A stretch of DNA of 64,000 nt from JAJPHF01 sp035293805 (GTDB taxonomy: Bacteria > Chloroflexota > UBA6077 > JAJPHF01): the NCBI GenBank assembly GCA_035293805.1, contig DATGMD010000002.1:39746-103745 (forward strand), in the 5' to 3' direction. This document shows, one piece after another, positions 1-8,025 of this stretch. A program made the position numbers and the translations under genes. The notes under the pieces are model-generated. The model saw only the letters and a program-made list of their open reading frames with translations. It had not been told where the DNA came from and ran no database searches. Positions within the stretch are counted from its first letter, which is position 1; each line of letters opens with the position of its first letter.

Positions 1-657
1 ACCCGCCGCGACGAGCTGCTGGCGATTCGCGGCTTCGAGATCGAGATAGGCGCGGCCGCCGCTGCTCGGGCGCACGATGGCCGCCGCGTTGGGGACCGCC
101 CGCTCGACGGCCGCCACCACCTCCGGCCCCACCTCGTAGCAGCACGCGCCGATCGCCGGACCGATGCCCGCCCAGAGGTCCGCGGGCCGCGTGCCCGCCG
201 CGGCAGCGAGCGCCCGCACGGCCGTGCCCGCCACGTCCTGCGCCGTGCCGCGCCAGCCCGCGTGCGCCACCGCGACCCAGCGCCGCCGCGGGTCCCAGAG
301 GATCAGGGGGGTGCAGTCGGCGAACTTCAGCAGCAGCAGGTGGCCGGGCGTGCTCGTGAGCAGGATGTCGTACGGCTCGCGCTCGGTGGCGGCGGGCGTC
401 TCGTGCGCCCCGACCGCGCGCCAGGCAGCGCCGTGAACCTGGCGCGCGCCGAACACGGCCGAGGGATCCGCGCCAAGCGCCGCGGCGATGCGACGGCGGT
501 TCTCCTGCACGCGCTCGCGCTCGTCGCCCACGGCCAAGCTCACGTTCAGGCTAGCGTAAGGCGCCTCGCTGACGCCGCCCGCGCGGGTGAAGACCCCGTG
601 TACCAGGCCCGGCAGCGCGGCCAGCGCGGGGAACTGGAGGTACGGGACGAGCGCGGC
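1..657 (-). CDS. pgeF: Purine nucleoside phosphorylase / laccase-domain protein (PgeF/YfiH), 3' end outside window
   Basis: This is a cytosolic multicopper-oxidase-fold protein of the YfiH/PgeF (DUF152) family, described as a peptidoglycan-editing factor and purine nucleoside phosphorylase. Reading the minus strand gives the family N-terminus (VHGVFTRAGGVSEAPYASLN), then a conserved cysteine segment (FADCTPLILWD), AHAGWRGT with a metal-binding His, and the GPAIGACCYEVG motif, so the fold core is present. The gene follows ftsZ as the last gene seen of the division cluster, and runs off the window start. The start is unresolved: in this frame I find no ATG, GTG or TTG between the conserved N-terminus and a stop inside ftsZ near 850. 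The coordinate given is only the first codon after the ftsZ stop. A CTG start or a sequence error is possible. Confidence 0.85.
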
Positions 658-658
658 G

Positions 659-1792
659 TCAGCGACGGTCGCGGAAGTGTTTACGCAGGAAACTGGGCAC
701 CTCCAGGTCCTCGTCGACGTAGGGGCTGGGGGCAGGTGGCGGCTCCGCCAGCTCGCGCTGGCGCTCGAGCGCGCGCAGGGCCGGCGACCGGAGCCGCTCG
801 GCGATCGGCGAGGCGGCCTTGGGCTCGGTGCGGCCGTCGAAGCCGGTCGCGATGACCGTCAGCTTGACCTCGTCCTGCATGCGCGGATCGACGACCGCGC
901 CGAAGATGATGTTCGCCTCGGGATCGGCGGCCTCGCGGATGACCTCCGCGGCCTCGTTGATCTCGTTGAGCGTCAGGTCGGTGCCGCCGGTGATGTTGAG
1001 CAGCACGCCGCGGGCGCCCTCCATCGACAGATCGAGCAGCGGGCTGGAGATGGCCATGCGGGCCGCGTCGGCCGCCCGCGATTCACCTGAGCCGCGACCG
1101 ATCGCCATGAGGGCGGAGCCGGCCTCGGACATGATGGTCTTGACGTCGGCGAAGTCGAGGTTGATCAGGCCCGGCTCGGTGATCAGCTCGGAGATGCCCT
1201 GGATGCCTTGGCGCAGCACATCGTCCACGATCATAAAGGCCGTCTCGACCGAGGTGCGCTTCTCGACGACCTGGAGGAGCCGCTCGTTGGGGATGGTGAT
1301 CAGCGTGTTCACCTTCTCCTTGAGGCGGGCCAGGCCCTGCTCGGCCGCCTGGCGGCGGCGGGCGCCCTCGAAGGCGAACGGCTTGGTGACGACGCCGACG
1401 GTGAGCGCGCCGCAGTTCTGGGCGATCTCGGCCACCACGGGGGAGGCCCCGGTGCCGGTGCCGCCGCCCATGCCGGCCGCGATGAACACCATGTCGGCGG
1501 CGCTGCACAAGTGGAACAGCTCCTCCGCGCTCTCCTCGGCGGCCCGCTCGCCCACGCTGGGGTTGCCGCCCGCGCCCAGCCCACGCGTCAGCTTCTCACC
1601 GATCCCGATGCGCGTCGGCGCCTCCGAGCGGTGGAGGGCCTGCAAATCCGTATTCACGGCCGCGAACTCGATGCCGCGCACGCCGGCCTGGATCATGCGG
1701 TTCACGGCGTTACTGCCGCCGCCGCCACAGCCGATTACCAGGATGCGAGCGGTGCCCTGCTGGTTCCGCTCGTACTCACCGCCAACGGACAC
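659..1792 (-). CDS. ftsZ: Cell division protein FtsZ
   Basis: FtsZ is the tubulin-like GTPase that forms the cytokinetic Z-ring at mid-cell. The 377-residue product has the nucleotide-binding start IGCGGGGSNAVN near residue 20, the tubulin signature GGGTGTG at 109-115, NLDFADVK in the T7-loop region, and a C-terminal tail ending VPSFLRKHFRDRR that matches the conserved peptide used by FtsZ to bind FtsA. Length is normal for the family. It starts with GTG at 1792, and is preceded on its strand by a 117-bp spacer after ftsA that holds an inverted heptad-repeat element. pgeF follows directly. Nothing looks truncated. Confidence 0.97.
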   Translation of the reverse strand: MSVGGEYERNQQGTARILVIGCGGGGSNAVNRMIQAGVRGIEFAAVNTDLQALHRSEAPTRIGIGEKLTRGLGAGGNPSVGERAAEESAEELFHLCSAADMVFIAAGMGGGTGTGASPVVAEIAQNCGALTVGVVTKPFAFEGARRRQAAEQGLARLKEKVNTLITIPNERLLQVVEKRTSVETAFMIVDDVLRQGIQGISELITEPGLINLDFADVKTIMSEAGSALMAIGRGSGESRAADAARMAISSPLLDLSMEGARGVLLNITGGTDLTLNEINEAAEVIREAADPEANIIFGAVVDPRMQDEVKLTVIATGFDGRTEPKAASPIAERLRSPALRALERQRELAEPPPAPSPYVDEDLEVPSFLRKHFRDRR

Positions 1793-1807
1793 TACTCCCT
1801 CCCTCTA

Positions 1808-1909
1808 GCTGTCAGTGGTCAGTTGTCAGTAGTCAGCGCTTCGTACTCAGCAATAAGCTTGGCTACCGTCTCCCAGGCTTGCTGATGGCTGACCACTGAT
1901 AGCTGATAG
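1808..1909. repeat. Inverted heptad-repeat element between ftsA and ftsZ
   Basis: Two TCAG-rich tracts with roughly 7-nt spacing face each other: TCAGTGG TCAGTTG TCAG on the left and CTGATGG CTGACCACTGATAG on the right. They can pair as an imperfect hairpin around a short centre. The same architecture recurs at 25793, 57246 and 63767. It fills almost the whole ftsA-ftsZ gap, and it could stabilise or terminate the upstream message, but no T-tract follows. Confidence 0.6.
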
Positions 1910-3142
1910 CTATTCCGGCAACAACGCGCGCAGCCAGTGGCTGATGGCGCCGAGCGCCCCCCCTACCAGTTTACGGTGCGGTGCGGCCGAGGGCTCCTCG
2001 GTTTGCACGCTGCCCCAGCGCAGCAGGCCCACCGCGGCCGCCGCGGCCGGGGTGCCCAGCGCGTCGGTCAGGCCGGTCACGCCCTGCGGGACCCCCACGC
2101 GCACGGCGCCCGGGAAGACCACGCCGGCTAGCTCGCGAATGCCGCGCAACTGAGCCGTGCCGCCGGTGAGCACCACCCCCGCCGGCAGGCTCGTATCGTA
2201 CCCCGCGCGCCGCAACTCGGTGTACACCAACTCGAACGTCTCGGCTAGCCGCGCCTCGAGAATCTCGCTCACCATGCGCTCGGACACCTGGCGACCGCGG
2301 CCGTCGCTCGGCGTGGTGCCGTTGAGCGCGCGGTCTTCGTCGATCGCGCTGGCGAGCGCGCAGCCGTAGCGCAGCTTGATCTCCTCGGCGGTGTGGAACG
2401 GCACGCGCAAGCCGATGGCGATGTCGTTGGTCAGGTGGTAGCCGCCCACCGGCAACACGAGCGCGTGGCTGATACTGCCGTCCACGAACACCGCCGCGCT
2501 GGTCGTGCCGCCGCCCACGTCCACGAGCAGCACGCCCAGGTCCTTCTCGGCCTCCGTGAGCACCGCCTCGCCAGCCGCCAGCCCTTGCAGCACCAGGGCG
2601 TCCACGCCGACGCCCACCCGCTCGACGCAGCGGAGCAGGTTGTGGACCGACGTGAGCGCGCCGGTCACGATGTTCGCCTCGACTTCGAGGCGATGGCCGA
2701 GCATGCCCACCGGGTTGCGCACGCCCTCCTGGCCGTCGACCACGAAGTAGCGCGGGATCATGTGGATGATCTCGCGGTCGGGCGGCAGGTTGACGATGCG
2801 CGCCGCGTCCAGGACCCGGTTCACGTCCTCCTGGGTAATGACCTTGTCGTGGCGGCGGACCGGCACGACGCCGTGGCTGTTCTCCGAGGCGACGTGGCCG
2901 CCGGCGATGCCGACGTAGGCCCCGACGAGCTTGAACCCGGACTGCTGCTCGGCCTTGCGGACGGAGGCGCCGATCGCTTCGACGGCCTCGTCGACGTTGA
3001 CGACGATGCCCTTCCGCAGCCCCCGCGAGGGGGTGATGCCCACGCCGATCACCTCGACGCGCCCATCGACGAGAACCTCGCCGATGAGCGTGACCACCTT
3101 GGTGGTCCCGACGTCGATGCCGACGACGATGTGCTCCCCCAT
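1910..3142 (-). CDS. ftsA: Cell division protein FtsA
   Basis: FtsA is the actin-fold ATPase that tethers FtsZ filaments to the membrane and recruits later divisome proteins. The 410-residue product begins with the phosphate-1 motif VGIDVGTTKVVTLIGE, has the SHAM-type subdomain region (RKGIVVNVDEAVEAI), a second phosphate motif VLLVDVGGGTTSAAVF and the adenosine motif VVLTGGTAQLRGI. The C-terminus ends in HWLRALLPE, which fits the amphipathic membrane-targeting helix of the family. It lies between ftsQ (252-bp gap) and ftsZ, the canonical order. Confidence 0.96.
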   Translation of the reverse strand: MGEHIVVGIDVGTTKVVTLIGEVLVDGRVEVIGVGITPSRGLRKGIVVNVDEAVEAIGASVRKAEQQSGFKLVGAYVGIAGGHVASENSHGVVPVRRHDKVITQEDVNRVLDAARIVNLPPDREIIHMIPRYFVVDGQEGVRNPVGMLGHRLEVEANIVTGALTSVHNLLRCVERVGVGVDALVLQGLAAGEAVLTEAEKDLGVLLVDVGGGTTSAAVFVDGSISHALVLPVGGYHLTNDIAIGLRVPFHTAEEIKLRYGCALASAIDEDRALNGTTPSDGRGRQVSERMVSEILEARLAETFELVYTELRRAGYDTSLPAGVVLTGGTAQLRGIRELAGVVFPGAVRVGVPQGVTGLTDALGTPAAAAAVGLLRWGSVQTEEPSAAPHRKLVGGALGAISHWLRALLPE

Positions 3143-3394
3143 CCGTTGCCCCTACCGCCCCTTCATCGCCCCCCACGCGGCTCGGGGGCAAGAGCGCCCG
3201 TGGCCGCCAGGCCGCCCGCTCCCGCCGTTCCGCCGTAGTCGTGGCGGCAGTATATCGCGCCCACCGGCGGCGCGGCCAGGCAAGCGCGCGTCGCAATCCG
3301 CTATCAGCCGTGGAGCGCCCGCCCACCGCGCCGGGCGCCCCGCCCGGCCCCGGCGCCGCGGTATCCCAACGGGTTCGCAATTGCACCTACCGTG

Positions 3395-4228
3395 CTAGCG
3401 GTAGTATGGCCGCCCCGGGAAGCGCACGTCGACCAGCTGCACGGGGGCGCGCTGGCGCTCGATCTCCGCGGCCAGCGCCTGAAACGTCGTCACCTTCCAG
3501 GCCAGATCGGTGTCGTCGCCAAACCGCACCTGCCAGCCGCCGCGGGTCGTAATGGCGATGCCCGTGTCGGCGGCGTACTCGAACGCCCCGGTAGACGGCT
3601 GCCAGGCCGGCGGGAGGAGGGCGCTGAGCTGCACCGCCGCCCGCACGGCCTCGGCGGGCACCATCGCGCCCGGCTCCAGCGTCCCGGCGCGGTTCTCGCG
3701 CACCAGGACCAGCGAGTCGCCGCGCGCGGCAGGCCCGATCACTCGCCCATCCCGGTCCACCAAGAACGTGACGGCGCCTAATTGCCACTGGGCGTACGGC
3801 ACCCGCTCGGTGATGCGAATTGCTACCCGGCGCGGAAAGATCGGGTGAACCTCGGCGGACGCCACGGCAGGCAACCCAAGCAGGCGCTGGGCGACCTGTC
3901 GGCCATTGACCCAGAGGATATGGACTCCACTGACCGCGGCGGCGTCGACCACCTGTTGCGACGTGAGCAGGTGATTGCCGTCTACTGTGACCTCGCTGAC
4001 GTAGTAGCTCGACGAGGTCAGAAGATGATACAGAAATGTGACACCGAGCAGCAACACGGCGAGGCCGCCCAGCTTCGCCAGACACCACCACCAGAAGTTG
4101 GGTGCGCGGAGGCCGCTGACCAGCCGATCGAGCGGGCCCGGCCCGCGCTCGACCGGTGCCCGCGCGCGCGGGCGCGTGGTGCTCCGCACGCGCATGGCTA
4201 CTGGCCGGGGCCGCGAGCGCGTCTCCAT
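3395..4228 (-). CDS. ftsQ: Cell division protein FtsQ/DivIB
   Basis: FtsQ is a bitopic membrane protein that links early and late divisome components. The 277-residue product has a basic cytoplasmic N-terminus of about 45 residues, one transmembrane helix (LAKLGGLAVLLLGVTFLYHLL), then a POTRA domain beginning YYVSEVTVDGNHLLTSQQV, and the FtsQ beta domain (RVAIRITERVPYAQWQ, then FLVDRDGRVIG). The start ATG overlaps the murB stop in a TGATG arrangement, indicating translational coupling. The domain order is that of the FtsQ family and the position between murB and ftsA supports it. Confidence 0.93.
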   Translation of the reverse strand: METRSRPRPVAMRVRSTTRPRARAPVERGPGPLDRLVSGLRAPNFWWWCLAKLGGLAVLLLGVTFLYHLLTSSSYYVSEVTVDGNHLLTSQQVVDAAAVSGVHILWVNGRQVAQRLLGLPAVASAEVHPIFPRRVAIRITERVPYAQWQLGAVTFLVDRDGRVIGPAARGDSLVLVRENRAGTLEPGAMVPAEAVRAAVQLSALLPPAWQPSTGAFEYAADTGIAITTRGGWQVRFGDDTDLAWKVTTFQALAAEIERQRAPVQLVDVRFPGRPYYR

Positions 4229-5280
4229 CAGGCGCCTCCGTCGGGCGGATCGGGGAGCGGCGCCGCCAGGCCGGCGAGCGCGGCGCGCGGCCAGCGGCCG
4301 ACGAGCTGGACCTCGGGCACCAGCCAGATGCCGGTCTGGGCGTAGACGGCGTCCTGCACGGTGCGCATGAGCGTGTAGACGTCGGCGGCCGTGGCGTGGT
4401 CGCGGTTCACGATGAAGTTGGCGTGCAGCGGCGACACCTCCGCGCCGCCGACGCGCCGCCCCTTCAGGCCCGCCGCGTCGATCAGCCGGCCGGCCGAGTC
4501 GCCGGGTGGGTTGGTGAACGTCGAGCCGACGCTGAAGCCGGCGGGCTGCGTGCGGCGCCGCTGATCGCGCACGGCGCGCAGCTCCGCCGCCAACGGCCCG
4601 GGGTCGGCCGCGGTCAGCCGCAGCTCCGCCTCGAGCACGACGTCGTCCAGCTCACGGCGCTTCAGGCGCGTGGTCCGGTAGGCCATCGCCAGGTCGTCCG
4701 GCGTCAAGTAGGCGGTCTGCCCCGAGGGACCGACCACCAGCGCGCGCTCCAGCACCTCGGCCATCGCGCCGCCGAAGGCGCCCGCGTTGTTCACTACCGC
4801 CGCCCCCACCGTCCCCGGCACGTTGCTCGCCCACACTAGGCCCGCCAGCCCGCGCCGCGCGGTCTGGCGAGCCAAGCTGGCGAGCAAGTGCCCCGCCGGC
4901 GCGACGGCGGTGACCCGGCCCGGCTCGTCGGGGTGGGCCACGTAGCGCACGGGCGAGCGTAACATGCTCTTCACCACCAGGCCCGCCACGCCGGCGTCGG
5001 CCACCAGCAGGTTGCTCGCGCCCCCGATCACTCGACACGGCACGCCGAGCGCGTGCGCGGCGCGCAGCGCGGCCGCCACCTGCTCCGGGCGCGTGGCGAC
5101 GAGGAAGAGGTCGGCTGGCCCGCCGATGCGGATCGACGTGTGGGGCGCTAGCGGCTCGGCCCGCCGCAGCGCCATACCGAGTGCGGAGTGCTGGGTGCTG
5201 AGTGCGGCGTAAAGCGCGTCGAGGCGCTCGGACGGCACGTCGCCGCCTTCCCACTCGCGCGGCAGCCACTCAGCGCTCAT
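4228..5280 (-). CDS. murB: UDP-N-acetylenolpyruvoylglucosamine reductase MurB
   Basis: MurB is the FAD-dependent reductase that makes UDP-MurNAc in the cytosolic peptidoglycan pathway. Visible motifs are HTSIRIGGPADLF, the FAD-binding RVIGGASNLLV, NVPGTVGAAVVNNAGAFGG, the catalytic-serine segment GFSVGSTFTNPPG and the terminal catalytic glutamate in LVPEVQLVG. This is a type I-like MurB of normal length. The ATG overlaps the murC stop by four bases (ATGA). An oddity is the N-terminus: residues about 25-35 (AALSTQHSALG) are encoded by a degenerate CTCAGCA heptad tract at about 5168-5210. Translation might instead begin near the later Met (MALRRAEPLAPHTS), just before the conserved part. Confidence 0.95.
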   Translation of the reverse strand: MSAEWLPREWEGGDVPSERLDALYAALSTQHSALGMALRRAEPLAPHTSIRIGGPADLFLVATRPEQVAAALRAAHALGVPCRVIGGASNLLVADAGVAGLVVKSMLRSPVRYVAHPDEPGRVTAVAPAGHLLASLARQTARRGLAGLVWASNVPGTVGAAVVNNAGAFGGAMAEVLERALVVGPSGQTAYLTPDDLAMAYRTTRLKRRELDDVVLEAELRLTAADPGPLAAELRAVRDQRRRTQPAGFSVGSTFTNPPGDSAGRLIDAAGLKGRRVGGAEVSPLHANFIVNRDHATAADVYTLMRTVQDAVYAQTGIWLVPEVQLVGRWPRAALAGLAAPLPDPPDGGA

Positions 5281-6698
5281 CGCGCGGCACCCAGCGCTTC
5301 AAGGACGAGCGGCCCGAGGCGGTCTACGTCGCCCGCGCCCATGGTGAGCAAGAGGGCGCCGGGCGGCAGGCGGGCGGCCAGGTAGGCAGCAGCGGACTCC
5401 AGGTCGGGCACGTAGACGGCCGGGGGGCCGCTCACGCGCGCGGCCAGATCGGCGCCCGAGACCGCGATCGGCTCGCGCTCGCGGCCGACCGGCTCATAGA
5501 TCGCCGTCACGAGTACGCCGTCGGCCAGCGCGAGGGCTGCCGCGAACTCGGCGAGCAGGCGGCTCGTGCGGTTGCGGGTGTGGGGCTGGAAGGCGACCCA
5601 GAGCGGCCCCGCGTGGACGGCGCGGGCCGCCGCGAGCGTCGCCCGCACGGCGGTCGGGTGGTGGGCGTAGTCGTCGACGACGGCCACGCCGCGCGCGCGG
5701 CCCAACGGCTGGAAGCGCCGCCGCGTACCGCGGAAGGCCGGGAGCGCGGCGACCGCCTCGGCGAGCGGCACCCCCTCGCCGTGCGCGACCGCCAGCGCGG
5801 CAAGAGCGTTCGCCACGTTGTGGCGCCCGACGAGCGGCAGCCGCACGGCGGCCTCCGCGCCGTCCGGGGCGACCGCGACGAACTCCATGCCGTACCGAGG
5901 CAGGGCCTCCTCGCCGGGCGCGTCGGCCAGCGCCGCGGCGCGGCAGGCGCGCGCCCGCCAGCCGGCCTGGGCGGTCAGGCCGTAGGCGATGCGCTGGGGC
6001 GCGGCGAGGCGCCGGGCACCCGCGTCGTCGGCGCAGGCGATCAGGCGCCCCTCAGCGGGCAGGCGGTCCACGAAGGCGGCAAAGGTCGCCTCGATCTCGG
6101 CGAGGTCGCGGAAGTAGTCGAGGTGGTCGGCCTCGACGCTGGTCACGACGGCCACCCGGGGGGTCAGCCGCAGGAAGCGCCGATCGTACTCGTCCGCCTC
6201 GACGACGACGTGCGGCCCGCGCCCCAGGCGCACGCTTGCGCCGTAGTTCAGCATCTCCGCTCCGGCCAGGATGGTCGGGTCGCGTCCGGCCCGCTCCAGC
6301 AAGAAGCCGACCAGCGCCGTGGTGGTGGTCTTGCCGTGGGTGCCCGCGATCGCGATCCCGAGCGCCCGCGCGGTGAGCAGGCCCAGCACGTCGGCGTGGC
6401 TAAGCACCGGGATGCCCCGCGCCCGCGCGGCCCGCACCTCTGGGTTGTCGTGGGCCACCGCCGCGGTGACGACCACCAGATCGGCCGCGTCGACGTGCGC
6501 CGCCGCGTGGCCGGTGTACACCGGCACACCGTGGGCGACCAGCGCGTCGGACGCGGGGCCCGGCCGGGCATCACAGCCGGAGACGCCCTGGCCGCGCTCG
6601 CGGAACAGGCGCGCGAGCCCGCTCATGCCGGAGCCGCCGATACCCACGAAGTGGGCATGGCGCACGGCGTCGAGAGCCAGCGGCAAGCAATCGGCCAT
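5277..6698 (-). CDS. murC: UDP-N-acetylmuramate--L-alanine ligase MurC
   Basis: MurC is the ATP-dependent ligase that adds L-Ala to UDP-MurNAc. The 473-residue product has the Rossmann-like start HFVGIGGSGMSGLARLF, the P-loop AGTHGKTTTTALVG near residue 115, the carboxylate-rich central motif VVEADEYDRRF, VDDYAHHPTAVRATL, and the C-terminal domain LLTMGAGDVDRLGP. All three Mur-ligase domains are complete. It lies 46 bp after ftsW and overlaps murB by four bases. In most dcw clusters murG sits between ftsW and murC; here there is no room for it. Confidence 0.96.
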   Translation of the reverse strand: MADCLPLALDAVRHAHFVGIGGSGMSGLARLFRERGQGVSGCDARPGPASDALVAHGVPVYTGHAAAHVDAADLVVVTAAVAHDNPEVRAARARGIPVLSHADVLGLLTARALGIAIAGTHGKTTTTALVGFLLERAGRDPTILAGAEMLNYGASVRLGRGPHVVVEADEYDRRFLRLTPRVAVVTSVEADHLDYFRDLAEIEATFAAFVDRLPAEGRLIACADDAGARRLAAPQRIAYGLTAQAGWRARACRAAALADAPGEEALPRYGMEFVAVAPDGAEAAVRLPLVGRHNVANALAALAVAHGEGVPLAEAVAALPAFRGTRRRFQPLGRARGVAVVDDYAHHPTAVRATLAAARAVHAGPLWVAFQPHTRNRTSRLLAEFAAALALADGVLVTAIYEPVGREREPIAVSGADLAARVSGPPAVYVPDLESAAAYLAARLPPGALLLTMGAGDVDRLGPLVLEALGAAR

Positions 6699-6744
6699 CA
6701 GCGATCAGTCATCCACAAGACGGAGCTCCAGACCCGCGGCGCGG

Positions 6745-8025
6745 CTAACCGCGGTCCGCGTAGCGCGCCCTGGCGCCGGAGCGGCTGACCGACGACAGCG
6801 GCCGGCTGGCCAGCGCGGGACGCGCCGGGCGGGCCGCCGCCGGCCGCCGGCGGGGAGTTCCCAGGAGGGGGCGCTCGGCACGCCGCGGCACCGCCGGCCG
6901 CAGCTCGGCCGGCTCCGGGCGCGGCGTGGCGCGCGAGACGCCGAGCAGCAGGCCAATGGCCGCGAGCGAGATGACGAGCGAGGAGCCGCCGAAACTCACG
7001 AAGGGCAGGGTGACGCCGGTGAAGGGGACGGCGTTGGTGACCACCATCATGTTCAGCAGCGCCTGCCAGACGATAAGCGCCGTGGTACCGACGGCCAGCA
7101 AGCGGCCAAAGCGGTCGGGCGCGCGGTGGGCGATGACGAGTCCGCGCCAGGCGATGCAGACGAACAGCAGCAGCACGAGCCCGGTGCCGAGCAGGCCCAG
7201 CTCCTCGCCGATCACCGCGAAGATGGCGTCGGTGTGGGCGCTGGGGAGGTAGTACGCTTTGGCCAGGCTGGCGCCGAGCCCGCGCCCCACCAGGCCGCCG
7301 GAGCCGAGCGCGGTCAGCGCCTGCTTGGTGTGCCAGCCGGCGCCCAGCGGGTCCGACCAGGGGTCCGCCCACCCTTGCAGGCGCTGCGCCCGATACGCGG
7401 CCGAGGTGACCAGCCAGGCCATCGCGGCGACGCCGACCCCCGCGGCGCCGGCCACGTGCACGACGTTCGCGCCGGCGACCCAGAACACCGTCGCGGCCGC
7501 CAGCACGAGCACGATGGTCGTGCCCATGTCGGGCTCGCGCATGATCAGGAACGCCACCAGCCCGACGAGCCCCAGGAACGGCAGGGAGCCGCTCTTGAGG
7601 CCGCTCGCCCGCTCGCGGCCGCTCGCCAGCCAGCTCGCGATGAAGACGATGACGGCGATCTTGGCCAGCTCGCTGGGCTGCGCGCCCGGCAACAGCCCTC
7701 CAGTCTGGAGCCAGCGCCGCGAGCCGTACACCTCGACGCCCAAGCCGGGGATGAGGACGACCACCAGCAGCCCGACCGAGACGACCATCCCCATCAGCGC
7801 CCAGCGCCGCCAGCGCCGGTAGTCCACGCCCGCCAGGAAGCCCATCAGCACCAGTCCGCCCGCCAGCGCGATCAAGTGCCGCGTGAGGAAGTAGTTGTCG
7901 TCGCCGAACTCGTTGTGCGCGACGATGAAGCTGGAGCTGTACACCCAGACGATGCCGGCCACGAGCAGCAGCAGGACGGCCACGAGCAGCCAGAGGTCAG
8001 GCGGGCGCCGCGGCGACTCAGTCAT
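6745..8025 (-). CDS. ftsW: Peptidoglycan glycosyltransferase FtsW (SEDS family)
   Basis: FtsW is a SEDS-family polytopic membrane glycan polymerase that acts with the class B PBP encoded upstream. The 426-residue product has about ten predicted transmembrane helices, starting LWLLVAVLLLLVAGIVWVYS. It carries the SEDS motifs GSRRWLQTGGLLPGAQPSELAK in the first half, then GLGASLAKAYYLPSAHTDAIFAVIGEELG, and VTLPFVSFGGSSLVIS near the C-terminus. The C-terminal 60 residues are Arg/Pro/Ala-rich and cytoplasmic. The start overlaps the murD stop by 8 bp. FtsW is preferred over RodA because of the operon position. Confidence 0.93.
   Translation of the reverse strand: MTESPRRPPDLWLLVAVLLLLVAGIVWVYSSSFIVAHNEFGDDNYFLTRHLIALAGGLVLMGFLAGVDYRRWRRWALMGMVVSVGLLVVVLIPGLGVEVYGSRRWLQTGGLLPGAQPSELAKIAVIVFIASWLASGRERASGLKSGSLPFLGLVGLVAFLIMREPDMGTTIVLVLAAATVFWVAGANVVHVAGAAGVGVAAMAWLVTSAAYRAQRLQGWADPWSDPLGAGWHTKQALTALGSGGLVGRGLGASLAKAYYLPSAHTDAIFAVIGEELGLLGTGLVLLLFVCIAWRGLVIAHRAPDRFGRLLAVGTTALIVWQALLNMMVVTNAVPFTGVTLPFVSFGGSSLVISLAAIGLLLGVSRATPRPEPAELRPAVPRRAERPLLGTPRRRPAAARPARPALASRPLSSVSRSGARARYADRG

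Noticed and set aside
1971..3386. Long open frame overlapping ftsA in another frame, Arg-rich.
   Set aside because: It is a high-GC shadow of ftsA, with no conserved motif, and ftsA is unambiguous.
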